Shown in pieces: positions 26,743 through 39,590 of a stretch of 64,000 nt of DNA. The stretch is from Mesorhizobium loti. GTDB lineage: Bacteria; Pseudomonadota; Alphaproteobacteria; Rhizobiales; Rhizobiaceae. A model generated the notes under the pieces. That model did not search any database. It worked only from the letters and a program-made list of their open reading frames with translations, and was not told where the DNA came from. The first letter of the stretch is position 1. Each line of letters begins with the position of its first letter. Position numbers and translations under genes: made by a program. The stretch covers positions 1,116,001-1,180,000 of the forward strand of contig NZ_CP033334.1 of the NCBI RefSeq assembly GCF_013170705.1, in the 5' to 3' direction.

Positions 26743-27942
26743 ATGCATCTGCGTGACGGCCTCCAGACCCATGCGACCGTCAGGCAGCGCTACCACCATC
26801 TGGTGGAAACCGGCGCGATCGAGAGCGATCCGGCGCAGGAGCGCATCGCCGCCGCGCTCGACCGGCTGACATCGGAAATCTCGGCAAAACGGCTGGCGCA
26901 CAAATCCAGTGCGCTGGGCTGGCTGTTTGCCCGCAAGCGCGAGACGCGGGAAATCGTCAAGGGCCTCTACATCCATGGCGGTGTCGGCCGCGGCAAGACG
27001 ATGCTGATGGACATGTTCTTCGAGCTGCTGCCGGTCCGGCGCAAGCGCCGCGTCCACTTCAACGACTTCATGGCCGACGTGCAGGACCGCATCCAGAGGC
27101 ACCGGCAGGCGCGCAAGAATGGCGACGTCAAGGAAGACGATCCGATCCCACCCGTGGCAAAAGCCCTGGCCGAGCAGGCCTGGGTGCTGTGCTTCGACGA
27201 GTTTTCGGTCACCGACATCGCCGATGCGATGATCCTGTCCAGGCTGTTTTCGGCGCTGTTCGCCAATGGCGTGGTGCTGATCGCCACCTCGAACGTGGCG
27301 CCGGAGGATCTTTACCGCGACGGGCTCAACCGCCAGCTGTTCCTGCCGTTCATCGGCATACTGGAACGGCACGCGCAGGTGCTGTCGCTCGACAGCGACA
27401 AGGATTACCGGCTGGAAAAGCTCGCCCGGACGCCGGTCTATGTCACGCCGGCCGACGCGGAAGCCGACCGCGCGCTCGACGAGGCCTGGCGGACGATGAC
27501 GCGCGGCGCGCCGACAGCCGCGACTTCGCTGACGCTGAAGGGCCGGCAGGTCGTGGTGCCGGCCGCTGCCGGCGACGCGGCGCGGTTTGCCTTCGCCGAT
27601 CTCTGCGAGAAACCCCTCGGCGCGCGCGATTTCCTGGCGATCGCAGGACGCTTCTCGACGGTCTTCATCGATCACGTTCCGGTTCTGGGCGAGGGCAAGC
27701 GCAACGAGGCCAAGCGCTTCATCCTGTTGATCGACACGCTCTACGACCACCATGTGCGCCTGGTGGTGAGCGCCGAGGCGCCGCCGCAAGAGCTCTATGT
27801 GGCCAAGCGCGGCGTCGAGGTGTTCGAGTTCGAGCGCACCGCGTCACGCCTGATCGAGATGCAGAGTCGCGACTGGCTGGAAGACTGGGCGGAGCGGCGC
27901 AAAGAGAAGGCTGCCCCGGAAGCGTCGCGCGCGCAGGCGTGA
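26743..27942 (+). CDS. zapE: Cell division ATPase ZapE (AFG1-like)
   Basis: A 399-residue P-loop ATPase. Walker A is GGVGRGKT at residues 79-86 and Walker B is LCFDEFSVTDIADAM; later RFSTVFIDHVPVLGEGKRNEAKRFILLIDTLYD is a strong family signature. ZapE homologues act at the division ring under stress, and the mitochondrial homologue Afg1 participates in protein quality control in the respiratory chain. It precedes the mdh-suc cluster, an order seen in other Rhizobiales, with a 365-bp gap. Confidence 0.93.
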   Translation: MHLRDGLQTHATVRQRYHHLVETGAIESDPAQERIAAALDRLTSEISAKRLAHKSSALGWLFARKRETREIVKGLYIHGGVGRGKTMLMDMFFELLPVRRKRRVHFNDFMADVQDRIQRHRQARKNGDVKEDDPIPPVAKALAEQAWVLCFDEFSVTDIADAMILSRLFSALFANGVVLIATSNVAPEDLYRDGLNRQLFLPFIGILERHAQVLSLDSDKDYRLEKLARTPVYVTPADAEADRALDEAWRTMTRGAPTAATSLTLKGRQVVVPAAAGDAARFAFADLCEKPLGARDFLAIAGRFSTVFIDHVPVLGEGKRNEAKRFILLIDTLYDHHVRLVVSAEAPPQELYVAKRGVEVFEFERTASRLIEMQSRDWLEDWAERRKEKAAPEASRAQA

Positions 27943-29276
<1,334 letters not shown>

Positions 29277-29321
29277 ACCCCGCCAAAAACAACCCCGGCA
29301 AAGACCTGGAGATCGTTCCCC

Positions 29322-30515
<1,194 letters not shown>

Positions 30516-30519
30516 GCGG

Positions 30520-30891
30520 ATGCCTCCGCGCAAGATAAATCTGGTCGAGGCGGCGGATCAAAAGATCAGCAAGGTCTTCGATCCGCATATCGCCGGCGAC
30601 GTCAACGACAGCCAGGCGAAGGTCGCCAAGTTCGGCGAGGCCTTCGACTGGCACGCGCATGAGCACGAGGACGAAGCCTTCCTCGTACTGCGCGGGCGCA
30701 TTGCCATCGATTTCCGCGACGGTCCGGTCGAGCTTGGCGAGGGCGATTTCATGGTCGTGCCGCGTGGCGTCGAGCACCGGCCGCGTTCGCTGACCCAGGA
30801 GCCCGTGGTGCTGATGTTCGAGCCGTCGACGACGCTCAACACCGGCAATGCCAAGAGCGATCTTACCGTCACCGACCTGAAGCGGCTCTGA
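30520..30891 (+). CDS. Small cupin-domain protein
   Basis: A 123-residue single-cupin protein. Motif 1 is [19 protein letters not shown], with the HxHxxxxE metal ligands, and motif 2 is [14 protein letters not shown] with the final His. A mononuclear metal site is therefore intact. The function is unknown. It begins four bases after the sucC stop and ends three bases before the next gene, so it is certainly transcribed, and probably co-translated, with the succinyl-CoA synthetase genes. Confidence 0.85.
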   Translation: MPPRKINLVEAADQKISKVFDPHIAGDVNDSQAKVAKFGEAFDWHAHEHEDEAFLVLRGRIAIDFRDGPVELGEGDFMVVPRGVEHRPRSLTQEPVVLMFEPSTTLNTGNAKSDLTVTDLKRL

Positions 30892-30894
30892 CCG

Positions 30895-31392
30895 ATGAGC
30901 GCGGCTTCCTTCTCCTCGCTCTCGGCCGATCACCAGCGCCTGCAGGCGCTGGTCGGCACGTGGCGTGGCCAGGAAGAGGTGGCGGACACACAATGGGCCG
31001 ATGGCGGCACGGCGACATCGGAAATGCTGGCGGAGGCTCAGTTCGGCGGCCTGTTCGTGGTGCAGCGCTATCGCCAGCGCCGCGACGGCACGATTTCCTT
31101 CGGTTCGCACAACGTGTTCGGCTTCGACCAGCAGAACAGCGTCGTCACCATGCATCAGTTCGATTCGATGGGCTTTGTGCCGGCCTCTCCGGCCACGGGC
31201 ACGTGGAACGGCGGCGAACTCAATCTGGAGCGGTCATCACCGCGCGGTTCGGCGCGCGTGACGTATATTTTTGACGATGCCGACACCTACCGCATGCGAT
31301 TGCATTTCAAACCCGCCGGCAGCGATGCATGGCAAGACATGGTGAGCGGCGTCTACAGGCGCGTCTCGCCTTCCTCGATCAACGGTTTTTAG
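30895..31392 (+). CDS. DUF1579-like protein
   Basis: A 165-residue soluble protein. It opens with LSADHQRLQALVGTWRGQEEV and contains repeated beta-strand segments such as FVVQRYRQRRDGT, GTWNGGELNLERS and YRMRLHFKPAGSDAWQDMVSGVY, the pattern of DUF1579 or lipocalin/calycin-like small proteins. There is no signal peptide. It sits 12 bp before sucD inside the operon. A role linked to TCA intermediates is possible but rests only on position. Confidence 0.72.
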   Translation: MSAASFSSLSADHQRLQALVGTWRGQEEVADTQWADGGTATSEMLAEAQFGGLFVVQRYRQRRDGTISFGSHNVFGFDQQNSVVTMHQFDSMGFVPASPATGTWNGGELNLERSSPRGSARVTYIFDDADTYRMRLHFKPAGSDAWQDMVSGVYRRVSPSSINGF

Positions 31393-31404
31393 AAAAGGGC
31401 TCCG

Positions 31405-32307
31405 ATGTCCATTCTCGTCGACAAGAACACCAAGGTGCTGGTGCAGGGCCTGACCGGCAAGACCGGCACGTTCCACACCGAACAGGCGCTGGCCTATCAC
31501 GGCACCAAGATGGTGGGTGGCATCCACCCCAAGAAGGGCGGCGAGACCTGGACCGGGTCGAAGGGCGAAAGCCTGCCGATCTTCGCCACCGTTGCCGAGG
31601 GCAAGGAAAGGACCGGGGCCAACGCTTCGGTCATCTATGTGCCGCCGGCGGGCGCCGGCGAAGCGATCCTGGAGGCGATCGAGGCGGAAATCCCGCTGAT
31701 CATCTGCATCACCGAGGGCATTCCGGTGATGGACATGGTCAAGGTCAAGGCGCGGCTCGACCGCTCGACCTCGCGTCTGATCGGACCGAACTGCCCGGGC
31801 GTGCTCACCCCTGACGAATGCAAGATCGGCATCATGCCCGGAAACATCTTCCGCAAAGGCTCGGTCGGCGTTGTTTCGCGCTCGGGAACACTTACCTATG
31901 AGGCCGTGTTCCAGACCACCAATGTCGGCCTCGGCCAGACCACCGCCGTCGGCATTGGCGGCGATCCCGTCAAGGGCACCGAGTTCATCGACGTGCTCGA
32001 GATGTTCCTCGCCGACGACGAGACCAAGTCGATCATCATGATCGGCGAGATCGGCGGCTCGGCCGAGGAAGACGCCGCGCAGTTTCTCAAGGACGAAGCC
32101 AGGCGTGGCCGCAAGAAGCCGATGGCCGGCTTCATCGCCGGACGCACGGCGCCGGCAGGCCGCACCATGGGCCATGCTGGCGCGGTCATCTCCGGCGGCA
32201 AGGGCGGCGCCGAGGACAAGATCGCGGCAATGGAATCGGCCGGTATCAAGGTCTCGCCGTCACCGGCGCGGCTTGGCACGACGCTGGTTGAAGCCATCAA
32301 GGGCTGA
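31405..32307 (+). CDS. sucD: Succinyl-CoA synthetase alpha subunit
   Basis: A 300-residue subunit with the CoA-binding N-terminal Rossmann fold ([12 protein letters not shown]), the GPNCPG motif and the active-site histidine His257 in [11 protein letters not shown], which is phosphorylated during turnover. It pairs with SucC. It follows the DUF1579 gene by 12 bp. A 135-bp gap with a GGGCGG-GTGAA-CCGCCC hairpin (32369-32385) separates it from sucA. Confidence 0.97.
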   Translation: MSILVDKNTKVLVQGLTGKTGTFHTEQALAYHGTKMVGGIHPKKGGETWTGSKGESLPIFATVAEGKERTGANASVIYVPPAGAGEAILEAIEAEIPLIICITEGIPVMDMVKVKARLDRSTSRLIGPNCPGVLTPDECKIGIMPGNIFRKGSVGVVSRSGTLTYEAVFQTTNVGLGQTTAVGIGGDPVKGTEFIDVLEMFLADDETKSIIMIGEIGGSAEEDAAQFLKDEARRGRKKPMAGFIAGRTAPAGRTMGHAGAVISGGKGGAEDKIAAMESAGIKVSPSPARLGTTLVEAIKG

Positions 32308-32442
32308 ATCTGGCGCCGGTTATGGAATGAGGGCCAACGACGGTTCGTTGGCTTTGAGGGGACAAGAAGGGCGGGTGAACCGCCCACTATCGCGGCCCTG
32401 CCGCAAACGTAAGGAGACGGAGCGCTGCTCCGCTGAAACGAC

Positions 32443-35430
32443 ATGGCAAGACAAGATCAGGCCAACGACCAATTTTCGCTCACCTCATTCCTCTATGGCG
32501 GCAACGCCGATTATATCGACGCGCTCTATGCCGCCTATGAAGATGACCCCGCCTCGGTCAATCCCGAATGGCAGGAGTTCTTCGCTGGCCTGAAGGACGA
32601 TGCCGGCGATGTGCGCAGGAATGCCAAGGGCGCCTCCTGGGCCAAGCCCTCCTGGCCGCTGCAGGCCAATGGCGAGCTGGTGTCGGCGCTCGACGGCAAT
32701 TGGGGCATTGTCGAGAAGCATCTGGAAAAGAAGGTCAAGGATAAGGCGGTCACCAACGGTGTTGTTCTTTCCGACGCCGACGTGCACCAGGCGACGCGCG
32801 ATTCGGTGCGCGCCATCATGATGATCCGCGCCTATCGCATGCGCGGCCATCTGCACGCCAATCTCGATCCGCTCGGCATCGCCAAGCCGCTCGAGGACTA
32901 CAATGAACTGTCGCCCGAGAATTACGGCTTCGTCGAAGCCGACTACGACCGGCCGATCTTCCTCGACAATGTGCTGGGGCTCGAATTCGGCACCATCCGG
33001 CAGATGCTGGAGATCCTGACCCGCACCTATTGCTCGACGCTCGGCGTCGAATTCATGCACATCTCCGATCCCGAGGAGAAGGCCTGGATCCAGGCACGTA
33101 TCGAGGGCGCCGACAAGGAGATCTCCTTCACCACCACCGGCAAGAAGGCGATCCTGCAGAAGCTGGTCGAGGCGGAAGGCTTCGAGCAGTTCATCGACGT
33201 CAAGTACAAGGGCACCAAGCGCTTCGGCCTCGACGGCGGCGAAGCGCTGATCCCGGCGCTGGAGCAGATCGTCAAGCGCGGCGGCCAGCTCGGCATGAAG
33301 GAGATCGTGCTCGGCATGGCGCATCGCGGCCGGCTGAACGTGCTCTCCCAGGTGATGGCGAAGCCTCATCGCGCGATCTTCCACGAGTTCAAGGGCGGCT
33401 CGGCCGCTCCCGACGAGGTCGAAGGCTCGGGCGACGTGAAGTACCATCTCGGCGCTTCGTCGGACCGCGAGTTCGACGGCAACAAGGTGCATTTGTCGCT
33501 GACGGCCAACCCGTCCCACCTGGAAATCGTCGATCCGGTGGTGATGGGCAAGGCGCGCGCCAAGCAGGATTACCTGTTCGGCCGCGGCCGCGAGGAGATC
33601 GTGCCGCTGGAAGAGCGGGCCAAGGTGCTGCCGCTGCTCCTGCATGGCGACGCCGCCTTCGCCGGCCAGGGCGTGATCGCTGAAATCCTCGGCTTGTCGG
33701 GCCTGCGCGGCCACCGCGTCGCCGGCACGCTGCATTTCATCATCAACAACCAGATCGGCTTCACCACCAATCCGCGCTTCTCGCGCTCGTCGCCCTATCC
33801 GTCCGACGTCGCCAAGATGATCGAAGCGCCGATCTTCCACGTCAATGGCGACGATCCGGAAGCCGTGGTCCACGCTACCAAGGTGGCGATCGAATTCCGC
33901 ATGAAGTTCCACAAGCCGGTGGTCGTGGACATGTTCTGCTACCGCCGCTTCGGTCACAATGAGGGCGACGAACCGGCCTTCACCCAGCCGATCATGTACC
34001 GCAACATCCGCACCCACAAGACGACGGTGCAGATCTATGGCGATCGTCTGATCGCCGAGGGCCACATCACCCAGGCCGAGCTCGACCAGATGAAGGCCGA
34101 CTGGCGCGCGCATCTGGAATCCGAATGGGAAGTCGGCCAGCACTACAAGCCCAACAAGGCCGACTGGCTCGATGGCGCCTGGTCCGGCCTGCGCACGGCC
34201 GACAACCAGGACGAACAAAGGCGCGGCAAGACCGCCGTGCCGGTCAAGACGCTGAAGGAAATCGGCAAGAAGCTGACCGAGGTGCCGAAGGGCTTCGAGG
34301 CGCACAAGACCATCATCCGCTTCCTCGAAAACCGCCGCGAGGCGATCGAGTCCGGCGAAGGCATCGACTGGTCGACGGCCGAGGCGTTGGCTTTCGGCGC
34401 CATCCTGCTCGACGGCAATCCGATCCGCCTGTCTGGGCAGGATTCCGAGCGCGGCACCTTCTCGCAGCGCCATTCCGTGCTCTACGACCAGCGCGACGAG
34501 ACCCGCTACATCCCACTCAACAACCTGTCGGCGGCGCAGGCCGGCTACGAAGTCATCAACTCGATGCTGTCGGAAGAGGCGGTGCTGGGCTTCGAATATG
34601 GCTACAGCCTGGCCGAGCCGAAGGCGCTGACCTTGTGGGAAGCGCAGTTCGGCGACTTCGCCAACGGCGCCCAGGTGGTGTTCGACCAGTTCATCTCGTC
34701 TGGCGAGCGCAAGTGGCTCAGAATGTCCGGCCTCGTCTGCCTGCTGCCGCACGGCTATGAAGGCCAGGGGCCGGAACATTCGTCCGCCAGGCTGGAGCGG
34801 TTCCTGCAGCTTTGCGCCGAGGACAACATGCAAGTGGCCAACTGCACGACGCCGGCCAACTACTTCCACATCCTGCGCCGGCAGCTGAAGCGCGACTTCC
34901 GCAAGCCGCTGATCCTGATGACACCGAAGTCGCTGCTGCGCCACAAGCGGGCGGTGTCGACGCTGCCGGAAATCTCGGGCGAAAGCTCGTTCCACCGGCT
35001 GTTGTGGGACGACGCCCAGCTGTTGCCCAACCAGGCGATCAAGCTGACCAAGGATTCCAAGATCCGCCGCGTCGTGCTGTGTTCGGGCAAGGTCTATTAC
35101 GACCTCTACGAGGAGCGCGAGAAGCGCGGCATCAACGACATCTACCTCTTGCGCGTCGAACAGCTCTATCCGTTCCCGGCCAAGGCGCTGATCACCGAAC
35201 TGTCACGCTTCCGCAACGCCGAGATGGTGTGGTGCCAGGAGGAGCCCAAGAACATGGGCGCCTGGTCGTTCATCGACCCGTACCTGGAATGGGTGCTGGC
35301 GCATATCGACGCCAAGCATCAGCGGGTTCGCTACACCGGCCGGCCGGCGGCCGCGTCGCCGGCGACCGGCTTGATGTCCAAGCACCTAGCCCAGCTCGCC
35401 GCCTTGCTCGAAGACGCGCTCGGCGAATAA
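32443..35430 (+). CDS. sucA: 2-oxoglutarate dehydrogenase E1 component
   Basis: A 995-residue thiamine-diphosphate enzyme that decarboxylates 2-oxoglutarate. The N-terminal segment FLYGGNADYIDALYAAYEDDP matches the E1o E2-binding region. The ThDP domain contains MAHRGRLNVL, HINGDDPEA-like HVNGDDPEAVV and CYRRFGHNEGDEP; the transketolase-like pyrimidine domain includes LVCLLPHGYEGQGPEHSSARLER; and the C-terminus holds VWCQEEPKNMGAW. It acts with SucB and LpdA. The operon continues into sucB 42 bp downstream. Confidence 0.97.
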   Translation: MARQDQANDQFSLTSFLYGGNADYIDALYAAYEDDPASVNPEWQEFFAGLKDDAGDVRRNAKGASWAKPSWPLQANGELVSALDGNWGIVEKHLEKKVKDKAVTNGVVLSDADVHQATRDSVRAIMMIRAYRMRGHLHANLDPLGIAKPLEDYNELSPENYGFVEADYDRPIFLDNVLGLEFGTIRQMLEILTRTYCSTLGVEFMHISDPEEKAWIQARIEGADKEISFTTTGKKAILQKLVEAEGFEQFIDVKYKGTKRFGLDGGEALIPALEQIVKRGGQLGMKEIVLGMAHRGRLNVLSQVMAKPHRAIFHEFKGGSAAPDEVEGSGDVKYHLGASSDREFDGNKVHLSLTANPSHLEIVDPVVMGKARAKQDYLFGRGREEIVPLEERAKVLPLLLHGDAAFAGQGVIAEILGLSGLRGHRVAGTLHFIINNQIGFTTNPRFSRSSPYPSDVAKMIEAPIFHVNGDDPEAVVHATKVAIEFRMKFHKPVVVDMFCYRRFGHNEGDEPAFTQPIMYRNIRTHKTTVQIYGDRLIAEGHITQAELDQMKADWRAHLESEWEVGQHYKPNKADWLDGAWSGLRTADNQDEQRRGKTAVPVKTLKEIGKKLTEVPKGFEAHKTIIRFLENRREAIESGEGIDWSTAEALAFGAILLDGNPIRLSGQDSERGTFSQRHSVLYDQRDETRYIPLNNLSAAQAGYEVINSMLSEEAVLGFEYGYSLAEPKALTLWEAQFGDFANGAQVVFDQFISSGERKWLRMSGLVCLLPHGYEGQGPEHSSARLERFLQLCAEDNMQVANCTTPANYFHILRRQLKRDFRKPLILMTPKSLLRHKRAVSTLPEISGESSFHRLLWDDAQLLPNQAIKLTKDSKIRRVVLCSGKVYYDLYEEREKRGINDIYLLRVEQLYPFPAKALITELSRFRNAEMVWCQEEPKNMGAWSFIDPYLEWVLAHIDAKHQRVRYTGRPAAASPATGLMSKHLAQLAALLEDALGE

Positions 35431-35472
35431 AGCAGGCGAATAGAACAGAACCGACAAGAACGGACAGGCACA

Positions 35473-36753
35473 ATGGCTACCGAAATCCGCGTTCCCACTC
35501 TCGGCGAATCCGTCACCGAGGCGACCATCGGCAAGTGGTTCAAGAAGGTCGGCGATGCCATTGCCGTCGACGAGCCGCTGGTCGAGCTCGAAACCGACAA
35601 GGTGACGGTGGAGGTTCCGGCCGCGGCCGCGGGCATCCTTTCGGAGATCGCGGTCAAGGAAGGTGAGACGGTTGGCGTCGGCGCGCTTCTAGGGTCGATT
35701 TCGGCCGGCGGCGCAGCCGCCGCACCCGTGACCAAGCCGCAGGCGGTGTCGCAGGCTTCGAGCCCGGATGCGGCGTCGACCACCAAGCAGGCCGCGGCCG
35801 AGACCGCCAAGATCGCCGGCGATGCCGGTGCGGTCGAGCCGCGCTCGATGCCGCCGGCGCCGGCCGCAGCAAAACTGATCGCCGAGAACAATCTGTCGGT
35901 CGACCAGCTTTCCGGCTCGGGCAAGCGCGGCCAGGTGCTGAAGGGCGACGTGCTCGACGCCATCTCCAAGGGCGCGCCGTCGCAGCCGGCCGAGACGCCG
36001 AAGGCGGCCCCGGCGCCGATCGCGGTGCGTGCGCCGTCCTCGGGCGACGATGCTTCGCGCGAGGAGCGCGTGCGCATGACCAAGCTGCGCCAGACCATCG
36101 CGCGCCGGCTCAAGGAAGCGCAGTCGACCGCCGCCATGCTCACCACCTTCAACGAGGTCGACATGTCGGCGGTGATGGCGCTGCGGACCAAGTACAAGGA
36201 CGTGTTCGAGAAGAAGCACGGCGTGAAGCTCGGCTTCATGGGCTTCTTCACCAAGGCCGTCACCCACGCGCTGAAGGAAATCCCGGCGGTCAATGCCGAG
36301 ATCGACGGCACCGACATCATCTACAAGAACTTTGCCCATGTCGGCGTCGCCGTCGGCACCGAGAAGGGCCTGGTCGTGCCCGTCGTGCGCGATGCCGACC
36401 AGATGTCGATCGCCGAGATCGAGAAGGAGATCGGCCGGCTGGGCATCGCCGCGCGCGACGGCAAGCTCTCGGTCGCCGACATGCAGGGCGGCACGTTCAC
36501 GATTTCCAATGGCGGCGTCTACGGCTCGCTGATGTCGACGCCGATCCTCAATGCGCCGCAGTCGGGCATTCTGGGCATGCACAAGATCCAGGACCGGCCG
36601 GTCGTGGTCGGCGGCCAGATCGTGATCCGGCCGATGATGTATCTGGCGCTGAGCTACGATCACCGCATCGTCGACGGCAAGGAAGCGGTGACCTTCCTGG
36701 TGCGCGTCAAGGAAAGCCTGGAGGATCCGGAACGGCTGGTGCTCGATCTCTAG
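35473..36753 (+). CDS. sucB: 2-oxoglutarate dehydrogenase E2 component (dihydrolipoamide succinyltransferase)
   Basis: A 426-residue E2 protein with one lipoyl domain (residues 1-77, lipoylated Lys43 in ETDKVTVE), a flexible Ala-rich linker, a peripheral-subunit-binding domain (about residues 120-165 with [12 protein letters not shown] and [13 protein letters not shown]) and the catalytic acyltransferase core ending in [11 protein letters not shown] with His397 and Asp401. It forms the complex core and transfers succinyl to CoA. The next two genes, an exported protein and an SDR, separate it from lpdA. Confidence 0.97.
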   Translation: MATEIRVPTLGESVTEATIGKWFKKVGDAIAVDEPLVELETDKVTVEVPAAAAGILSEIAVKEGETVGVGALLGSISAGGAAAAPVTKPQAVSQASSPDAASTTKQAAAETAKIAGDAGAVEPRSMPPAPAAAKLIAENNLSVDQLSGSGKRGQVLKGDVLDAISKGAPSQPAETPKAAPAPIAVRAPSSGDDASREERVRMTKLRQTIARRLKEAQSTAAMLTTFNEVDMSAVMALRTKYKDVFEKKHGVKLGFMGFFTKAVTHALKEIPAVNAEIDGTDIIYKNFAHVGVAVGTEKGLVVPVVRDADQMSIAEIEKEIGRLGIAARDGKLSVADMQGGTFTISNGGVYGSLMSTPILNAPQSGILGMHKIQDRPVVVGGQIVIRPMMYLALSYDHRIVDGKEAVTFLVRVKESLEDPERLVLDL

Positions 36754-36811
36754 GGGTTGGTGCTGATCCGGAGTTTCACTGCAAGCCGGAGGAAGGAATC
36801 TGCGCAGCAGG

Positions 36812-37330
36812 ATGACGACTCGTCCCCTTAGCCTTCCAAGGAGCGTTCTGATCTCGACCATCGCGGGCGGCATGGTGCTGGCCGCGGCCAACGCGCATGC
36901 CGCCTGCCCGATCGAACTCGCGGTCTATGGCGACGCGCAAAGCGGCAGCGAGATCGATTTTACCCCGACCGGCACCTCGGCCACCGTCACCAATACATTC
37001 CGCATGATCCTCGACAACAATGTGGTGCTGAACGGCATCGTCATGTGGAACGAAGGTGTTTCCAGGCCGAACGGCGCGCTGATGTACAAATGCCCGGAAG
37101 GCGACACCACCGGCGATGAACTCGCCGCCTGTACCCCCTGGCATGGTGTCATCTATACATCTGACGACAAGGGCAGCATCGGGCTCTTGCCGGCGGAAGG
37201 CGTCGAGGCGCCGAAGACGCTGATCCTGCCGGACCTCGGTCCGATGCTGCATCAATCCGCCGCCTATGGCGGCAGCGGATTTTCGAAAGTGCCGTCGGAT
37301 GTTTTCACGCTGAAGGGATGCCAGGAATGA
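36812..37330 (+). CDS. Exported protein of unknown function in the suc operon
   Basis: A 172-residue protein with a signal peptide (basic MTTRPLSLPR, hydrophobic core, cleavage after ANAHA near residue 30) and mature part starting ACPIELAVYG. Four mature-part cysteines could form disulfides, which suits a periplasmic location. I recognise no family. It starts 58 bp after sucB, and its stop overlaps the SDR start (ATGA), so it is part of the operon, which is odd for a secreted protein among cytoplasmic TCA enzymes. Confidence 0.72.
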   Translation: MTTRPLSLPRSVLISTIAGGMVLAAANAHAACPIELAVYGDAQSGSEIDFTPTGTSATVTNTFRMILDNNVVLNGIVMWNEGVSRPNGALMYKCPEGDTTGDELAACTPWHGVIYTSDDKGSIGLLPAEGVEAPKTLILPDLGPMLHQSAAYGGSGFSKVPSDVFTLKGCQE

Positions 37331-38082
37331 ACGAGGCGCAAAAAGTGCTGCTGGTCACCGGCGGCAGCCGCGGCATCGGCGCCGCCGTCTGCCGGCTCGG
37401 GGCCAAGGCCGGCTATCGCGTCGTGGTTAACTACACTGCGAACAAGGCTGCCGCCGATGCGCTGGTCGGCGACATCAAGGCCGCCGGCGGCGACGCTTTT
37501 TCGGTCAAGGGCGATGTTGGCAGCGAGGCCGATATCCTGGCCATCTTCGACGCGGTGGACCGCAGCTGGGGCAGGCTCGACGCCTTCGTCAACAATGCCG
37601 GCATCGTCGACGCCAAGGCGCGCGTCGACGAGATGAGCGTGGCACGGCTCGAACGCATGATGCGCATCAATGTCGTCGGTTCCATCCTCTGCGCCCGCGA
37701 GGCGGTCAAACGCATGTCGACCCGCCATGGCGGCAAGGGCGGAGCGATCGTCAATATCTCGTCGGCCGCGGCGGTGCTGGGCGCGCCGGACAATTACGTC
37801 GACTATGCCGCCTCCAAGGGCGCCATCGACACGTTCACCGTCGGGCTCGCCCGCGAGGTGGCGCTGGAAGGCATCCGCGTCAACGCGGTGCGGCCGGGCA
37901 TCATCGACACCGACATCCACGCCTCCGGCGGACAGCCGGACCGGGTGGCGCTGATCCAGGACACGCTGCCGATGAAAAGAGCCGGCACCGCCGATGAAGT
38001 CGCCGCCGCTGTTCTCTATCTTCTATCCGATGCCGCGTCCTATACGACAGGCGCGATCCTGAATGTCAGCGGCGGCCGCTGA
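37327..38082 (+). CDS. SDR family oxidoreductase
   Basis: A 251-residue short-chain dehydrogenase. The NAD(P) loop TGGSRGIG, the NNAG motif (FVNNAGIVD), the catalytic Ser in VNISSAAAVLG and the YxxxK pair in YVDYAASKGA are all intact, and RPGIIDTDIH follows. FabG-like and glucose-dehydrogenase-like enzymes share this pattern; the substrate is unknown. I chose the ATG at 37327, which overlaps the previous stop and has GAAGGG nine bases upstream; ATG 37318 is the alternative. It lies within the suc-lpdA cluster. Confidence 0.85.
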   Translation: MNEAQKVLLVTGGSRGIGAAVCRLGAKAGYRVVVNYTANKAAADALVGDIKAAGGDAFSVKGDVGSEADILAIFDAVDRSWGRLDAFVNNAGIVDAKARVDEMSVARLERMMRINVVGSILCAREAVKRMSTRHGGKGGAIVNISSAAAVLGAPDNYVDYAASKGAIDTFTVGLAREVALEGIRVNAVRPGIIDTDIHASGGQPDRVALIQDTLPMKRAGTADEVAAAVLYLLSDAASYTTGAILNVSGGR

Positions 38083-38100
38083 GCGCTCTCAAGCAGTTCG

Positions 38101-38147
38101 AGCATGATGTCATCCGAAAACCGCGTCACACTTTTCGGCATCATGCT
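38101..38147. repeat. Dispersed hairpin element B, copy 1, just upstream of lpdA
   Basis: AGCATGATG (38101-38109) pairs with CATCATGCT (38139-38147), and inner CCGAAAA pairs with TTTTCGG around a CCGCGTCACAC loop. The element ends 20 bases before the lpdA ATG. Related copies are at 51136 and 52507. Confidence 0.85.
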
Positions 38148-38167
38148 CAAAACAGAAGGACAGTATC

Positions 38168-39574
38168 ATGGCTTATGACGTCGTTATCATCGGATCGGGA
38201 CCCGGCGGCTATGTCTGCGCCATCAAGGCGGCGCAGCTCGGGCTGAAGGTCGCGGTGGTCGAGAAGAACGCAACCTTCGGCGGCACCTGCCTCAATATCG
38301 GCTGCATCCCGTCCAAGGCGCTGCTTTACGCCTCCGAGATGTTCGCCGAGGCCGGACATTCCTTCGATACGCTCGGTGTGGAGATCGCCGCACCGAAGCT
38401 GAACCTGACGAAGATGATGGCGCACAAGGATGCGACGGTGTCGTCCAACGTCAACGGCGTCGCCTTCCTGTTCAAGAAGAACAAGATCGACTCGTTTCGC
38501 GGCACCGGCAAGGTGCTTTCCGCCGGCAAGGTGTCGGTGACCGGCGAGGACGGCAAGGTCGAGGAGATCGAGACCAAGAACATCGTCATCGCCACCGGAT
38601 CCGACGTCGCCGGCATACCCGGCGTCAAGGTCGATTTCGACGAGAAGGTGATCGTGTCGTCGACCGGCGCGCTGTCGCTGGACAAGGTTCCCGGCCATCT
38701 GGTGGTGGTCGGCGGCGGCGTCATCGGGCTCGAGCTCGGTTCGGTGTGGGCGCGGCTTGGCGCCAAGGTCACCGTGGTCGAGTTCCTCGACACCATCCTC
38801 GGAGGCATGGACGGCGAGGTCTCCAAGCAGTTCCAGCGGCTGCTCTCCAAGCAAGGCTTCGAGTTCAAGCTCGGCGCCAAGGTCACCGGCGTCGCCAAGG
38901 CAAAGAAGGGTGCGACCGTCACCTTCGAGCCGGTGAAGGGCGGCGCCGCCGAGACCATCGCTGCCGACGTCGTGCTGATCGCCACCGGCCGCCGCGCCTT
39001 TTCGGGCAGTCTCGGCCTGAAGGAAGCGGGCGTCGAGGTCGACGAGCGTGGCCGGGTCAAGACCGACGGGCATCTCAAGACCAACGTGCCCGGCATCTAT
39101 GCCATCGGCGATGTCATCGCCGGGCCGATGCTGGCGCACAAGGCCGAGGACGAGGGCGTGGCGGTGGCCGAAACCATCGCCGGCCAGGCCGGCCATGTGA
39201 ACTACGAGGTCATTCCGAGCGTCGTCTACACCAGCCCTGAAATCGCCTCGGTCGGCAAGACCGAGGAAGAACTGAAGAAGGCCGGCATCGACTACAAGGT
39301 CGGCAAATTCCCGTTCAGCGCCAATGGCCGGGCACGCGCCATGCTGCATACCGATGGTTTCGTGAAGATCCTCGCCGACAAGGTCAGCGACCGCGTGCTG
39401 GGCGTGCATATCGTCGGCTTCGGTGCCGGCGAAATGATCCACGAGGCGGCGGTGCTGATGGAGTTCGGCGGCTCGTCGGAGGATCTCGCCCGCACCTGCC
39501 ATGCGCATCCGACGATGTCGGAAGCGGTGAAGGAAGCGGCGTTGGCCACCTTCTTCAAGCCGATCCATATCTAG
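38168..39574 (+). CDS. lpdA: Dihydrolipoyl dehydrogenase (E3)
   Basis: A 468-residue FAD enzyme that reoxidises dihydrolipoyl groups of E2 proteins with NAD. FAD loop GSGPGGYV, redox-active disulfide Cys41 and Cys46 in [16 protein letters not shown] loop [15 protein letters not shown], second FAD site GIYAIGDVI and the C-terminal catalytic His-Glu pair region [14 protein letters not shown] are all seen. Given its place after sucB it most likely serves 2-oxoglutarate dehydrogenase. It ends the TCA cluster. Confidence 0.97.
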   Translation: MAYDVVIIGSGPGGYVCAIKAAQLGLKVAVVEKNATFGGTCLNIGCIPSKALLYASEMFAEAGHSFDTLGVEIAAPKLNLTKMMAHKDATVSSNVNGVAFLFKKNKIDSFRGTGKVLSAGKVSVTGEDGKVEEIETKNIVIATGSDVAGIPGVKVDFDEKVIVSSTGALSLDKVPGHLVVVGGGVIGLELGSVWARLGAKVTVVEFLDTILGGMDGEVSKQFQRLLSKQGFEFKLGAKVTGVAKAKKGATVTFEPVKGGAAETIAADVVLIATGRRAFSGSLGLKEAGVEVDERGRVKTDGHLKTNVPGIYAIGDVIAGPMLAHKAEDEGVAVAETIAGQAGHVNYEVIPSVVYTSPEIASVGKTEEELKKAGIDYKVGKFPFSANGRARAMLHTDGFVKILADKVSDRVLGVHIVGFGAGEMIHEAAVLMEFGGSSEDLARTCHAHPTMSEAVKEAALATFFKPIHI

Positions 39575-39590
39575 GGGGCACCCAACGCTT

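Noticed and set aside
32485..34995. 836-codon minus-strand frame opposite sucA
   Set aside because: Shadow of a highly conserved gene in high-GC DNA; no start signal or domain.
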